DNA from: Streptomyces fumigatiscleroticus
Lineage (GTDB): Bacteria > Actinomycetota > Actinomycetes > Streptomycetales > Streptomycetaceae
Assembly: GCF_014647975.1 (NCBI RefSeq)
Contig: NZ_BMQF01000002.1
Span: 1-64,000, forward strand
Length of the DNA stretch: 64,000 nucleotides
Reading direction: 5' to 3'
Shown here: piece by piece, positions 1 to 7,966 of the stretch
Layout of the letters: every line of letters starts with the position of its first letter
Position numbering within the stretch: position 1 is the first letter of the stretch
The notes under the pieces: generated by a model
The model's database searches: none
What the model was told of the DNA's origin: nothing
The model's input: only the letters and a program-made list of their open reading frames with translations
Made by a program: the position numbers and the translations under genes

Positions 1-58
1 CCGATTATCGGCCCTCGCTCACTCTCCTGGCCATCCATAGGTGCAGTGTGCTTGGGCG

Positions 59-217
59 ATGGAGCGCACCTTCGGATGGATCATGATGTTCCGCCGGCTC
101 GCCCGCGACTACGAGACGCTGCCCGCCCGCTCCGCCGCCCTCATCCAGCTCCGCATGATCGACCTGATGGCCCGCCGCCTCACCGGCGAGTCCACCCCCA
201 CCTGGCGAGGCACCTAA
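59..217 (+). pseudogene. C-terminal remnant of an IS5-family transposase
   Basis: The reading frame encodes about 52 residues beginning MERTFGWIMMFRR and ending PTWRGT, which looks like the extreme C-terminus of IS5-family (IS112/ISL2-like) DDE transposases, where the segment around 'ERTF.W' carries the last catalytic Glu. An in-frame stop at 38-40 cuts it off upstream, and the preceding bases do not continue the transposase, so the catalytic core is missing. It is a decayed insertion-sequence end marking the left side of the accessory region. The family is fairly clear; the exact IS cannot be named. Confidence 0.65.
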
Positions 218-688
218 ACCAGCGCAAACCGCACGCTCCGGGATGAAACAACAGGATGAAACACCCACTCAGAAGGTCAACGGCACCCGCGAAAGCGTCA
301 CGTCTCAGCGAACGCCTGCTGTTGGATGCCGGGACCCGTGCAGATGTGGAACCGGGATCAACGATGGGTGAGCCAAGACCACCTCGCGCGAGATACGTAC
401 CACCGGGGAACTGGCCGCGCAGCCTCCCCGCGAACATGCTCGGACGGCCAACACACGCCCGCTTGACCTCCATCAGCGCACGCAGAGCAGGTCGTTGGGC
501 GAGCCCGGCTGGCCTGGAGCAGTGCCGCTGCTCACCCCCTGGATCAGGCCAGTTCGGCCTGTTTCACATTGCGTCTGCAACGTGAGGTGCGAGAGGATGT
601 TCGACGGGCTGTAAGCCATTCATGACGCATGAGTTCGCTGCGGTGAGCACACCGCGCCGGTATGTAACACGCTTACGGGGGTGGGTTG
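218..688. other. Intergenic stretch without a credible gene
   Basis: About 470 bases lie between the transposase remnant and the first T7SS gene. Open frames exist on both strands but lack Streptomyces codon bias, ribosome binding sites and recognisable motifs. The stretch presumably holds the promoter of the T7SS operon; a G-rich ribosome binding site lies at 676-684. Base composition looks lower in GC than the genes to the right of 15800. Confidence 0.5.
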
Positions 689-1021
689 ATGAAGTTCGAC
701 ATGGGCTCGACGACCTTGTCGGATCTCGGGAAGAGCACCGTCGGCTCCAGTGAGGACCTGGGCAGGCTGATCGAGCAGTTGATCCAGGCGGCGGAGCCGT
801 TGGAGGGGAAGTTCAACGGGGCCGGCAAGGCGGCCTTCGACACCTTCAAGATTCATGCCGACGAGATCACGGATGCGCTCAACAGCTCGCTAAGCGCGAT
901 CCTGGGTGGTCAGTCCGGCATGGACACCGCGTTCGGTACCGGTGACGTCGAGTTGGGGGACAACGCCCATCAGAACATGGGTGCCGCCAACTTCGACGCG
1001 GCTCGCTTCGGCGCACGGTAA
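689..1021 (+). CDS. WXG100-like (ESAT-6 superfamily) small secreted protein
   Basis: A 110-residue all-helical protein, the usual size for WXG100 proteins, which form helical-hairpin dimers exported by T7SS. The mid-protein turn reads F-N-G in 'LEGKFNGAGKAAF', where W-x-G would be expected, so it is a divergent WXG member. The ATG at 689 is preferred over the TTG one codon earlier because it is better spaced from the G-rich ribosome binding site at 676-684. It is the first gene of the T7SS operon and is followed by a second WXG-like gene, the usual EsxB/EsxA arrangement, so the two are probably a heterodimer pair. Sequence similarity alone would be weak; context carries much of the call. Confidence 0.72.
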   Translation: MKFDMGSTTLSDLGKSTVGSSEDLGRLIEQLIQAAEPLEGKFNGAGKAAFDTFKIHADEITDALNSSLSAILGGQSGMDTAFGTGDVELGDNAHQNMGAANFDAARFGAR

Positions 1022-1093
1022 CCACGCGAGCGCGCACGCTCTCGTCCGCCGACATCACCTTCACCGTCACCGACTTCAAGGGGGAAATTGACG

Positions 1094-1405
1094 ATGCCTC
1101 AGAACCAGGACCGCCGTTCGTACGACACCGGTGCCTCCAGCGAAGTGCAGACCAGCCTGCAGAGCATCATCGGCCAGTTGGAGCGCGTACTGACCGACCG
1201 TGAGCGTGCGGTGAAGGCCGCGATGGCCGACTTCACCGCGGACGGCGTGGCCGAGGAGTACCACGGCAAGGAGATGCGCTGGCACCGCGCCGCCGGCGAG
1301 GTCCGCGAGATCATCCGGCTCGTGCGCACGACGATGGAGCAGAACGACGGGACCGCGCAGTCGAGCCTGGCCAAGGCGAAGGCGGCCGTCGACAACATCG
1401 GCTGA
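1094..1405 (+). CDS. Second WXG100-like T7SS protein
   Basis: A 103-residue helical protein with no cysteines and strongly amphipathic helices. The hairpin turn is 'EEYHGKEMRWH', again a Y-x-G variant of W-x-G, and the second helix ends with a run of charged residues. The ATG at 1094 follows an AAGGGGGAA ribosome binding site; a TTG two codons upstream is less likely. It sits 72 bases after the first WXG gene and 52 before the DUF6507 gene. Likely partner of the 689-1021 product and a T7SS substrate or export chaperone. The ESX role is inferred from size, fold and neighbours. Confidence 0.7.
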   Translation: MPQNQDRRSYDTGASSEVQTSLQSIIGQLERVLTDRERAVKAAMADFTADGVAEEYHGKEMRWHRAAGEVREIIRLVRTTMEQNDGTAQSSLAKAKAAVDNIG

Positions 1406-1457
1406 CACCTTGCGCGCAGCGGTGCGGGAACAGGGAGAGGGAAGCGGGGGCTAACGC

Positions 1458-1850
1458 ATGCCGAGGTGGGACGTATCTCCGTCCGGGGTCGGAAGTGTGG
1501 TCTCGAATGTCGGAGAGGTCATGAAGGTCCTGGACGACATCGTCCAGGCGTACGCGAAGGATCTGGAGGGCGCGGCCACCTCGGCCGGGACACTCGCACC
1601 GGGCGGGGCGAGCGGGGAGCACAAGGGACAGACTGGGCTGGTGGCCGCCGCCATTGCGGAGTTCATCGAGGGCACGGCGAAAGAGCTGCAGTTCATCGGC
1701 GTGCGCGTAGGGAAGTCGGTCAACGGCGCGGTGGAGGCCACCGTGGCGTACCGGGACGGCGACCTGCAGCTGGCGGCCGAGGTGCAGCGGCGGGCGTCCG
1801 GGCTGGTCATGCCTGACATGCCGACCGGCTGGAAGGCAGGCCGTCTGTGA
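1458..1850 (+). CDS. DUF6507 family protein (T7SS-associated)
   Basis: A 130-residue, mostly helical protein starting MPRWDVSPSGVGSVV. It matches the DUF6507 family I associate with Streptomyces T7SS clusters; the family has no established biochemical role. The layout (long helix, Gly/Ala-rich loop 'LAPGGASGEHKG', long helix) resembles an extended WXG-type hairpin, so it may be a third small secreted partner or an export chaperone for the toxin. Its stop overlaps the GTG start of the toxin gene as GTGA, which implies translational coupling and a functional link to the toxin. Confidence 0.7.
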   Translation: MPRWDVSPSGVGSVVSNVGEVMKVLDDIVQAYAKDLEGAATSAGTLAPGGASGEHKGQTGLVAAAIAEFIEGTAKELQFIGVRVGKSVNGAVEATVAYRDGDLQLAAEVQRRASGLVMPDMPTGWKAGRL

Positions 1851-4279
1851 TCGAGCCCCAGTCCATCCCTCTATTCACCGGCGATCTCGGCCAGTTGGAG
1901 CAGCACACCGACGCCCTGCGTGTCGAGGCGGACGGCATCCGTCAGGCCGGCGCGGAGGCCCACCGCCAGTTCCAGGGGCTTTCGGCCTTCTACGAGGCGC
2001 CGGAGGCGGAGCAACTGTTCGCGTCCACCGCGCCGGCACGTGATGGCGCGGATGCCTTCGCGGACAAGGTCGCCACGGTGGCCGACGCCCTGTCGACGTA
2101 CGCGGCCGAAGTCGCGCCGGTCATCAAGCGGTTGGAGCGCCTGCAGAGCAAGGCGACCGCGTTCGTGGCGGGACTCAAGACGCCCAGCGGGGAGTTCGAC
2201 GAGAACTGGACCGATGACGCGGACAAGGTCGAGCAGCACCAGGCGCTGATGCACGACGTGAACGTCGCGCAGGCGGCGTTCACGGCAGCCGAGATCGCCT
2301 GCAACAACAAGATCACGGCACTGGTGGGCGGCACCCAGTACGTGATGAACACCGGCGACAAGCAGTTCATGCCGCTCGGCGCGGAACTCTACGGCTACAG
2401 CGCCGAGGTACTCGATCAGGCCAAGGAGCTCCCCTGGGGCACACCGGTGACCCAGTCGCACGACTGGTGGGATCCGGACGACCTCGGCTACTACGCCAAG
2501 AGTTTCTTCTGGGACGGGCTGATCGTCGACAACATCTGGGGCGCCGTCGACGGCCTCGCGACCCTGGTCGGCGTCCACGGCTCAGACAAAGCGGGCCAGG
2601 CGTGGGAAGGCGTGGTGCGGGCGATCGTCGGGGCTGAGACCTATCTCATGGAGTCCGGCGGCCAGAAGCCAACCGGTGTCTTCGCGACCGACTTCGCCCA
2701 GGACAGCAAGAAGTACGCCAAGGAGTTCGGCAAGTCCTTCGTCGCCTGGGACAAGTGGAAGGAGAACCCGGCCCGCGCCGCGGCCACCGTCGTCTTCAAC
2801 GCCCTCACCCTGGGCGCCGGCCCTCTCAAGATCGCCGCCGCGGGCAAAGCCGGCACCGCCGCGAAAGTCGCCACCACGGTCGCGAAGGTCGGCGACGCGA
2901 TCGACCCGATCAACGCGGCGGTGAAGGTGACGGGTCATGCCGTGCCGAAAATCGCCGAGGTCGCGGCGAGCCTGCGGGGCGTGGACGACATCCCCGACCT
3001 GTCCGCCCCGCACAGCGTCCTGGAACTCTCCGACGGTTCCAAACTCGTCATCGAGGACGGCAAGTTCATCGCCTACGACAAACACGGCGACCTCGTCGGC
3101 GAGGCACCGAAGCAGGAACGCTCCGTTCCCGAGGGGACCGTATCGGCGCGGGAGCGAGAACTCGCTGCGGCCGGCGCGATGTCGCGGGGCTCGGGGGAAG
3201 CGTCCGGCGGTGCCGGAAGTACCCATGCGGTCGGTGCTGAGGCGTCCGGTTCAGGCGGTGCCGGGGCGGTCGGCGACAGCCATGTCGGTACCGGCTCCGG
3301 CGGCAGCGGCCTGGACGGTGTGACCGGCCCGGACAGCGGGCCCCCTGGCCAGCACTCGATGCCCCCGCGCCCCAGCTTCATGCAGGACGGGGTCAACCCA
3401 TACGGACCTCGCGGAACGCTCACGCGGGAGCAGATCGAGGAGATCCAGGTATACCGAGCCAACCACGAGCCCGGGTACCGCAAGCAGTATTACCGGAAGA
3501 ACGGCACGCGCCTGGACCTGGAACTCCACGACGAGAGCGGGTACACGCCGCCCCAGCTCACGCGGCTGTCGGACAACGGTCCGTGGATTCGTGCCAAGGA
3601 TGTTCCGGAACCGCCCAAGCCGCACTTCCGTGACGCCGAGTACATCCGCGTGGGCGCGGACACCGTGACGAGTGCGGACAGATTCCGGGTTCTGCAAGAC
3701 GCCGCGTGGGAACGCCATGCCGCCGTTCAGTACGACAACCTCGTCGCGGACTGGAAGGCTGAGACGGGCAGGGCCCACGAGCTTCACGGCACCGTCGACA
3801 CGGCCGCGCAGTGGGGGGAGGCCAAGGGGGCGTACAAGGAATCGCATACGGCGATGGGAGACGCCACCGAGGCGTTTGGTGAGACGGCCGCCGAATATCA
3901 CTACATAGCGGAGAACTACCCGGACTTCAAGAAACAGCCACTGCTCGGGCCAAAGAACGGCAATGACCAGTTCGACCAGGTTTGGAAGCATGACGATGGT
4001 CGGATAGTTGTGATCGAGGCCAAGAGCAGTCCCGATACCGAGCTTGGCAGACGCACGCTTCCGGGTGGTAAGCAGGTCTCCCAAGGCAGCAGGGAATACT
4101 TCCTCGACATCCTCCAGGCAATGAGGAAGCGCGGCGAGCACGACCTCGTCTCGGACCTCAGAAAGGCCCTGCGAGACGGCAAGCTGGAATACGTCGTCGT
4201 CAAGGGGGAGAGAAACGCGGGAACGTACACTGGTTACCGGTATCGACGGTTCGACATCAGCAGGGGGACCCTTCCGTGA
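1847..4279 (+). CDS. T7SS-exported polymorphic toxin with C-terminal PD-(D/E)XK nuclease domain
   Basis: An 810-residue modular toxin. Residues 1-230 are a helical WXG/LXG-like T7SS export region. Residues 300-370 are Ala-rich with possible membrane-associating helices ('FNALTLGAGPLKIAAAGKAG'). Residues 440-490 are a Gly/Ser linker of the kind that separates delivery from toxin modules. The C-terminal domain has a helix with 'GETAAEYHYIAENYP' followed by D710, E724-A-K726 ('VVIEAKSS') and a distal basic stretch, the core of a restriction-endonuclease-fold toxin (Tox-REase class). Predicted activity is metal-dependent nucleic-acid cleavage in competitor cells. The GTG start overlaps the previous stop, and the stop overlaps the immunity gene. 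The toxin subfamily is not determined. Confidence 0.78.
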   Translation: MIEPQSIPLFTGDLGQLEQHTDALRVEADGIRQAGAEAHRQFQGLSAFYEAPEAEQLFASTAPARDGADAFADKVATVADALSTYAAEVAPVIKRLERLQSKATAFVAGLKTPSGEFDENWTDDADKVEQHQALMHDVNVAQAAFTAAEIACNNKITALVGGTQYVMNTGDKQFMPLGAELYGYSAEVLDQAKELPWGTPVTQSHDWWDPDDLGYYAKSFFWDGLIVDNIWGAVDGLATLVGVHGSDKAGQAWEGVVRAIVGAETYLMESGGQKPTGVFATDFAQDSKKYAKEFGKSFVAWDKWKENPARAAATVVFNALTLGAGPLKIAAAGKAGTAAKVATTVAKVGDAIDPINAAVKVTGHAVPKIAEVAASLRGVDDIPDLSAPHSVLELSDGSKLVIEDGKFIAYDKHGDLVGEAPKQERSVPEGTVSARERELAAAGAMSRGSGEASGGAGSTHAVGAEASGSGGAGAVGDSHVGTGSGGSGLDGVTGPDSGPPGQHSMPPRPSFMQDGVNPYGPRGTLTREQIEEIQVYRANHEPGYRKQYYRKNGTRLDLELHDESGYTPPQLTRLSDNGPWIRAKDVPEPPKPHFRDAEYIRVGADTVTSADRFRVLQDAAWERHAAVQYDNLVADWKAETGRAHELHGTVDTAAQWGEAKGAYKESHTAMGDATEAFGETAAEYHYIAENYPDFKKQPLLGPKNGNDQFDQVWKHDDGRIVVIEAKSSPDTELGRRTLPGGKQVSQGSREYFLDILQAMRKRGEHDLVSDLRKALRDGKLEYVVVKGERNAGTYTGYRYRRFDISRGTLP

Positions 4280-5136
4280 CCGTACAGATCTCCCGGCACC
4301 TCGCACCGCGCCCTGATGCTGCGGAGTTCGCGGCGCGGGTGGGGGCGGACTTGGCCGAAGAGATCGACGATCTCGAAGGCTCACCGAGCATGATCGACTT
4401 CACGTTCAACACCGCGCTGATGAATCTGCGTGCCCGCTGTGTCATCGACCCGCGAGCAGCGAAGGCGGAGACCTGGGACGCCACTGTGAACGCTATGCAG
4501 TTGGGCTCGGCGCTGTTCGCCGTGGCCGGTGCAAACGAGGGGTCCGTCGAGTGCCGCATCAACTACAAGGTGCGCAGTCTCCCGGCCGTCGGTCCGCTTC
4601 CGGCGGCCGATGCGGGCAACTGGCTCACTGCCTTCTGGTTGGCGGTCATCTGCCGGGAGCCGCAGCGCATGACGCAGCTCTGTGAGATTCCGCTGGAGCG
4701 GCTGCGATCGCCGGAGGGGCAGTACGACGAGTACATCTACCACTGGGTGGACACGCTGCAGACATACTGGCTGCGGCGGCCCGGGCTCGTAGAGAAGCTC
4801 ACCACCACGCTGGAGATGTCCCACCCCGACGTGGCCCGTATCACCCCTCGCGACCTGCTCGACGGCGTGCTCTATCCGCCGATCCACCTCTTCTCCCGCT
4901 TGATCGCGAACGACTGGAACGGCTTCACCGCGGGCCTGATCGAGGCATTGAAGCTGCACAAGGCGTACTGGACCCTGAACGAGGAACGGGCCGCGAACAT
5001 CGACGGCAGCATCGCCCTGGGCCCGCTGGCGATGGCCTGCTGGGCCTATGACGGGCAGGTCGCCCTCGGGGTGGAGTCGGACTACCTCCCCAAGCACCTC
5101 GTCGAGCACAACTGGCTGGGCGAGTTCCCGACGTGA
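4276..5136 (+). CDS. Imm49-family immunity protein
   Basis: A 286-residue soluble helical protein resembling the immunity 49 family of polymorphic toxin systems, with family-like segments such as 'YHWVDTLQTYWL', 'HLFSRLIANDW' and 'LALGVESDYLP'. It would bind and neutralise the nuclease domain encoded just upstream. The GTG start overlaps the toxin stop (GTGA), so production is coupled to that of the toxin, the expected arrangement for a cognate pair. The stop overlaps the next gene in the same way. Cognate specificity is inferred from adjacency only. Confidence 0.75.
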   Translation: MTVQISRHLAPRPDAAEFAARVGADLAEEIDDLEGSPSMIDFTFNTALMNLRARCVIDPRAAKAETWDATVNAMQLGSALFAVAGANEGSVECRINYKVRSLPAVGPLPAADAGNWLTAFWLAVICREPQRMTQLCEIPLERLRSPEGQYDEYIYHWVDTLQTYWLRRPGLVEKLTTTLEMSHPDVARITPRDLLDGVLYPPIHLFSRLIANDWNGFTAGLIEALKLHKAYWTLNEERAANIDGSIALGPLAMACWAYDGQVALGVESDYLPKHLVEHNWLGEFPT

Positions 5137-5423
5137 CGGCCCAGGACTACGACAGCCAGCTCCTGGAGTCGGTGTCGGTACGCCGCCGCCGTCTCCGCGA
5201 CGCCCTGCTGTTCGGCGCACAGCGGCAGCGGCGTTCCACCGACGAGAGGTTGGGGAAGCTGTTCGCCGGCGTCGTGATCGCGGCCGTGGTGTGCGCGGGG
5301 TGCGTGGGCTGGTCCTTCGTGTCGCATCGAGTCATCGGGAAGAGCCCGTACGGGACGTCAGTACCGTCCCAGCCCTCCACCCCACCACCGCCTTCGCCCT
5401 CAATGGCCTCATCTACCCGGTGA
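5133..5423 (+). CDS. Small single-pass membrane protein of the T7SS locus
   Basis: A 96-residue protein with a basic N-terminal half ('VRRRRLRDALLFGAQRQRR'), one clear membrane span around residues 43-65 ('LFAGVVIAAVVCAGCVGWSFV') and a short Pro/Ser-rich tail. The topology predicts the tail outside. No family recognised. It lies between the immunity gene (GTGA overlap) and eccD (13 bases later), so it belongs to the operon and may be an accessory part of the secretion membrane complex, possibly a reduced stand-in for EccB, which also begins with a cytoplasmic segment and one span. That comparison is speculative. Confidence 0.6.
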   Translation: MTAQDYDSQLLESVSVRRRRLRDALLFGAQRQRRSTDERLGKLFAGVVIAAVVCAGCVGWSFVSHRVIGKSPYGTSVPSQPSTPPPPSPSMASSTR

Positions 5424-5436
5424 TAGGTTCGAACGC

Positions 5437-6819
5437 GTGATATCCACGGGGACATTGAGCCGTTCAGCGGCCGGCCAGCGTGCGGTGCTCAGCCGGGTCA
5501 CCCTGGTCGGCGAGCGGCGCCGGGTCGACCTCGTGCTGCCCTCGCTGGAGCCGATCGGGGTTCTCCTGCCGGAGATCATGCGGTTGCTGGACGACCGCGT
5601 GGGCGCGCGGCCCGAGCCGCGGCATCTGGTCACTACTGACGGCTCCGCACTGGAGCCCGACTCCTCGTTGGCGTCGGCTGGTGTCCAGGACGGGGCCGTG
5701 TTGCGGCTGGTCCGCATGCAGGACGCGCCGTCGGCTCCTGTCGTGCACGACGTGAGCGACGAGGTCGCCGACGATCTCGACGTACGGGCGTGGCGGTGGC
5801 GTCCTGCGGTGCGCAGGGTTGTCGCCGGAGCCGCAACCGTGTTCTGGGCGGTGGCCGCAGGCGTGCTGGCCCGCGGAGCGCTCGATCTGGCTGCGGTCGG
5901 CGCCGGGTTGCTCGCCGCCGCGGGGGTGGGTGCGCTCGCCGGGGTGCTGTGCGGGCGTGTGCGGCGGCAGGGTCTTGCCATCACCGCGATCGTCACTGCT
6001 GGCGCCCTGGGCGTTCTCGGCGTCTGGACCTGTGCTGACGCGTATGGCTGGTCTGGCCCGCAGCGGCTCGCGGGTCTCGCTGTGTCCGTGGCAACTGCGC
6101 TGTTGCTCGCCGGATGGTTTACGCCGTTGGGACGCGGGGCGCTGTTCGGGGCCGGGGCGGTCGGCGGGTGTCTCGTGCTGTGGGAAGTGGCCATCGGGCT
6201 TCAGGACGGGGCGGGGTCGGCGGCCGGGCAGGCCCGGGCCGGCGCGTTGCTGGCGGCTTTCTCCATCGTTGCCCTGGGCGTGCTGCCGCGGCTGGCGCTG
6301 ATGGCGTCGGGTCTGACCGGGCTGGATGACCGGCGTACGGGTGGGGCGTCGGTGAGCCGGTACCAGGTGGCCACCGCGCTGGCGGCCACCCATCGCGGGC
6401 TGGTGATCGCGACCGTCGTGCTGGCCGCCTCAGCGGCCGTGGCCGGCGTCATGGTGTTGCGCTCGGTGTCGGTGTGGACGGTGCTGCTCGGTGTCATGGT
6501 CATGGTGGCACTCGGGTTGCGGGCGCGGGCGTTTCCGCTCACCGCCGAGGTCGTGATGCTGCTGGTGGCCGCGAGCGTCGTCGCGGTGCGGCTCGTCGTG
6601 GTGTGGCTGGAGCGCACCGGGACAGCCGGGCCGGTTGGCGTAATGGCCCTGCTCGCGGTCGTTCCTCTCGTAGTGCTGAGCGTGGAGCCTGCCGAGCATG
6701 TGCGGGTGCGGCTGCGGCGCATCGGCGACGCCCTGGAGTCGGTCGCCGTGATCGCCATGCTTCCGCTGGTCATCGGCGTGTTCGGGGTGTACGGGCGGCT
6801 GCTCGGCACCTTCGCGTGA
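5437..6819 (+). CDS. eccD: EccD-type T7SS integral membrane protein
   Basis: A 460-residue protein with an N-terminal ubiquitin-like domain (about residues 10-95, beginning 'SRVTLVGERRRVDLVLPS'), a basic linker, and then about eleven hydrophobic spans to the C-terminus. This is the standard EccD architecture (about 450-510 residues). EccD dimers form the membrane-embedded vestibule of the actinobacterial T7SS core. It starts with GTG at 5437. It is in line with the WXG, toxin and ATPase genes. No diglycine follows the ubiquitin-like domain, so that domain is structural and not a conjugated modifier. Confidence 0.85.
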   Translation: MISTGTLSRSAAGQRAVLSRVTLVGERRRVDLVLPSLEPIGVLLPEIMRLLDDRVGARPEPRHLVTTDGSALEPDSSLASAGVQDGAVLRLVRMQDAPSAPVVHDVSDEVADDLDVRAWRWRPAVRRVVAGAATVFWAVAAGVLARGALDLAAVGAGLLAAAGVGALAGVLCGRVRRQGLAITAIVTAGALGVLGVWTCADAYGWSGPQRLAGLAVSVATALLLAGWFTPLGRGALFGAGAVGGCLVLWEVAIGLQDGAGSAAGQARAGALLAAFSIVALGVLPRLALMASGLTGLDDRRTGGASVSRYQVATALAATHRGLVIATVVLAASAAVAGVMVLRSVSVWTVLLGVMVMVALGLRARAFPLTAEVVMLLVAASVVAVRLVVVWLERTGTAGPVGVMALLAVVPLVVLSVEPAEHVRVRLRRIGDALESVAVIAMLPLVIGVFGVYGRLLGTFA

Positions 6820-6829
6820 GGACACGGAG

Positions 6830-7966
6830 ATGGGCATGACCGGGGGAGGAGACTGGCAGCACGATCTGCTGCGGAAGCTGGCCGGCGGTACCTCTGAGGA
6901 GGCACCGATCCAGACCTCTCCCGCCGAACCCGACGCGGTCCCCGGCTCCCCCACGCAGCCGGAGACGGCGCCGGCAGCGGTTCCCGAGCCGTCCCCCGCT
7001 GCTCCTCCCGTCCCTCGCCAGACCCACGACCCGCAGGCCCCTGCCCCAACTCCGCAATCCCTCCCCACCGTCGACCCCCGTCTCGCCATCGCCCTCGGCC
7101 GCCCTCAGCACGGCGACTCGGTCGCACGTCGCGCCGGGCGCTCCCTGAGACAACTCACCGCCTCCGCCGGACAGGAGGTCGCCGAACAGACCCGGTACGC
7201 CCAAGAGTTGCAGCAACCGGTGACGACCGGCCGGGTGATCGCGGTGACCTCGATCCGCGGCGGCGTCGGCAAGTCGACCGTGTCCGCGCTGCTGGTCCGT
7301 GCCTTCAACCACTACCGGCACGACCCGGTGCTCGCCCTGGAGGCCGACGCGGCGCTCGGCACGCTCCCGGTGCGGCTGGGCGCGGACACGGTGCGCTGGT
7401 GCTGTGCGGACCTGGCCCGGATTCTCACTCCCTCCATGCGGCTGACCGACGTCACCGGCTTCCTGGTGCCGGTGGCCGACGGAGGCTGGCTGCTGCCCGC
7501 GGGCCAGGGCCGGGTCGGCGCCCCGCTGGACCTGCGCACCTACATGACGGTGACGACGGCCCTGCGGCGCTATTTCGCGGTGACCGTGGTGGACTGCGAG
7601 ACCCTGCCCGGTGAGGTGGCGCGCGCCGCGATGGACACCGCCCATGCCCGGGTGGTGGTCGCGCCGATGACCGCCGAGGGCGTGCACGGCACCCGGCAGG
7701 TCCTCGACTGGCTCGGGCACTTGCCGCACTCCGCCCTGGACACCACCGTCGTCGCCCTCAGCGCTGCCTCCCCCGACACCACGCTCGACGTGAAATCGGC
7801 CGCCGCGCACCTGCGCGAGCCTGGTGTCCCGGTGATCCCGCTGCCCTATGACCGTCATCTCGCCCAAGGAGGCCCCATCCATACCGCCATGCTGGGCCAA
7901 GCCACCCGCGACGCGGCCGTCCGTCTGGCGGCCGAGGTGATGCAGCGGGCGGTGCGTGTCCGGTGA
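6830..7966 (+). CDS. MinD/ParA-like ATPase with Pro-rich N-terminus (EspI-like)
   Basis: A 378-residue protein. Residues 1-90 are Pro/Ala-rich and disordered; residues 125-378 are a SIMIBI-class ATPase with the P-loop 'SIRGGVGKST'. The signature position where MinD/ParA proteins carry Lys (K-G-G-x-G-K) is Arg here. Downstream are 'ALEADAALGTLPVRLG' and 'VVDCETLPGEVARAAMDTA', corresponding to switch regions. The build resembles EspI/Rv3876-type ATPases with Pro-rich heads found in ESX loci, thought to regulate secretion. The stop overlaps the eccC start (GTGA), so it probably acts with EccC in an ATP-responsive step. Confidence 0.75.
   Translation: MGMTGGGDWQHDLLRKLAGGTSEEAPIQTSPAEPDAVPGSPTQPETAPAAVPEPSPAAPPVPRQTHDPQAPAPTPQSLPTVDPRLAIALGRPQHGDSVARRAGRSLRQLTASAGQEVAEQTRYAQELQQPVTTGRVIAVTSIRGGVGKSTVSALLVRAFNHYRHDPVLALEADAALGTLPVRLGADTVRWCCADLARILTPSMRLTDVTGFLVPVADGGWLLPAGQGRVGAPLDLRTYMTVTTALRRYFAVTVVDCETLPGEVARAAMDTAHARVVVAPMTAEGVHGTRQVLDWLGHLPHSALDTTVVALSAASPDTTLDVKSAAAHLREPGVPVIPLPYDRHLAQGGPIHTAMLGQATRDAAVRLAAEVMQRAVRVR

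Noticed and set aside
256..585. Open frame of 109 residues between the transposase remnant and the T7SS operon
   Set aside because: No ribosome binding site, no recognisable motif and codon use unlike real genes nearby; both strands are similarly open because of GC content.
3251..4384. 377-residue frame opposite the toxin gene
   Set aside because: It is the antisense shadow of the toxin and immunity genes; composition is Arg/Pro/Val rich and no motifs are present.
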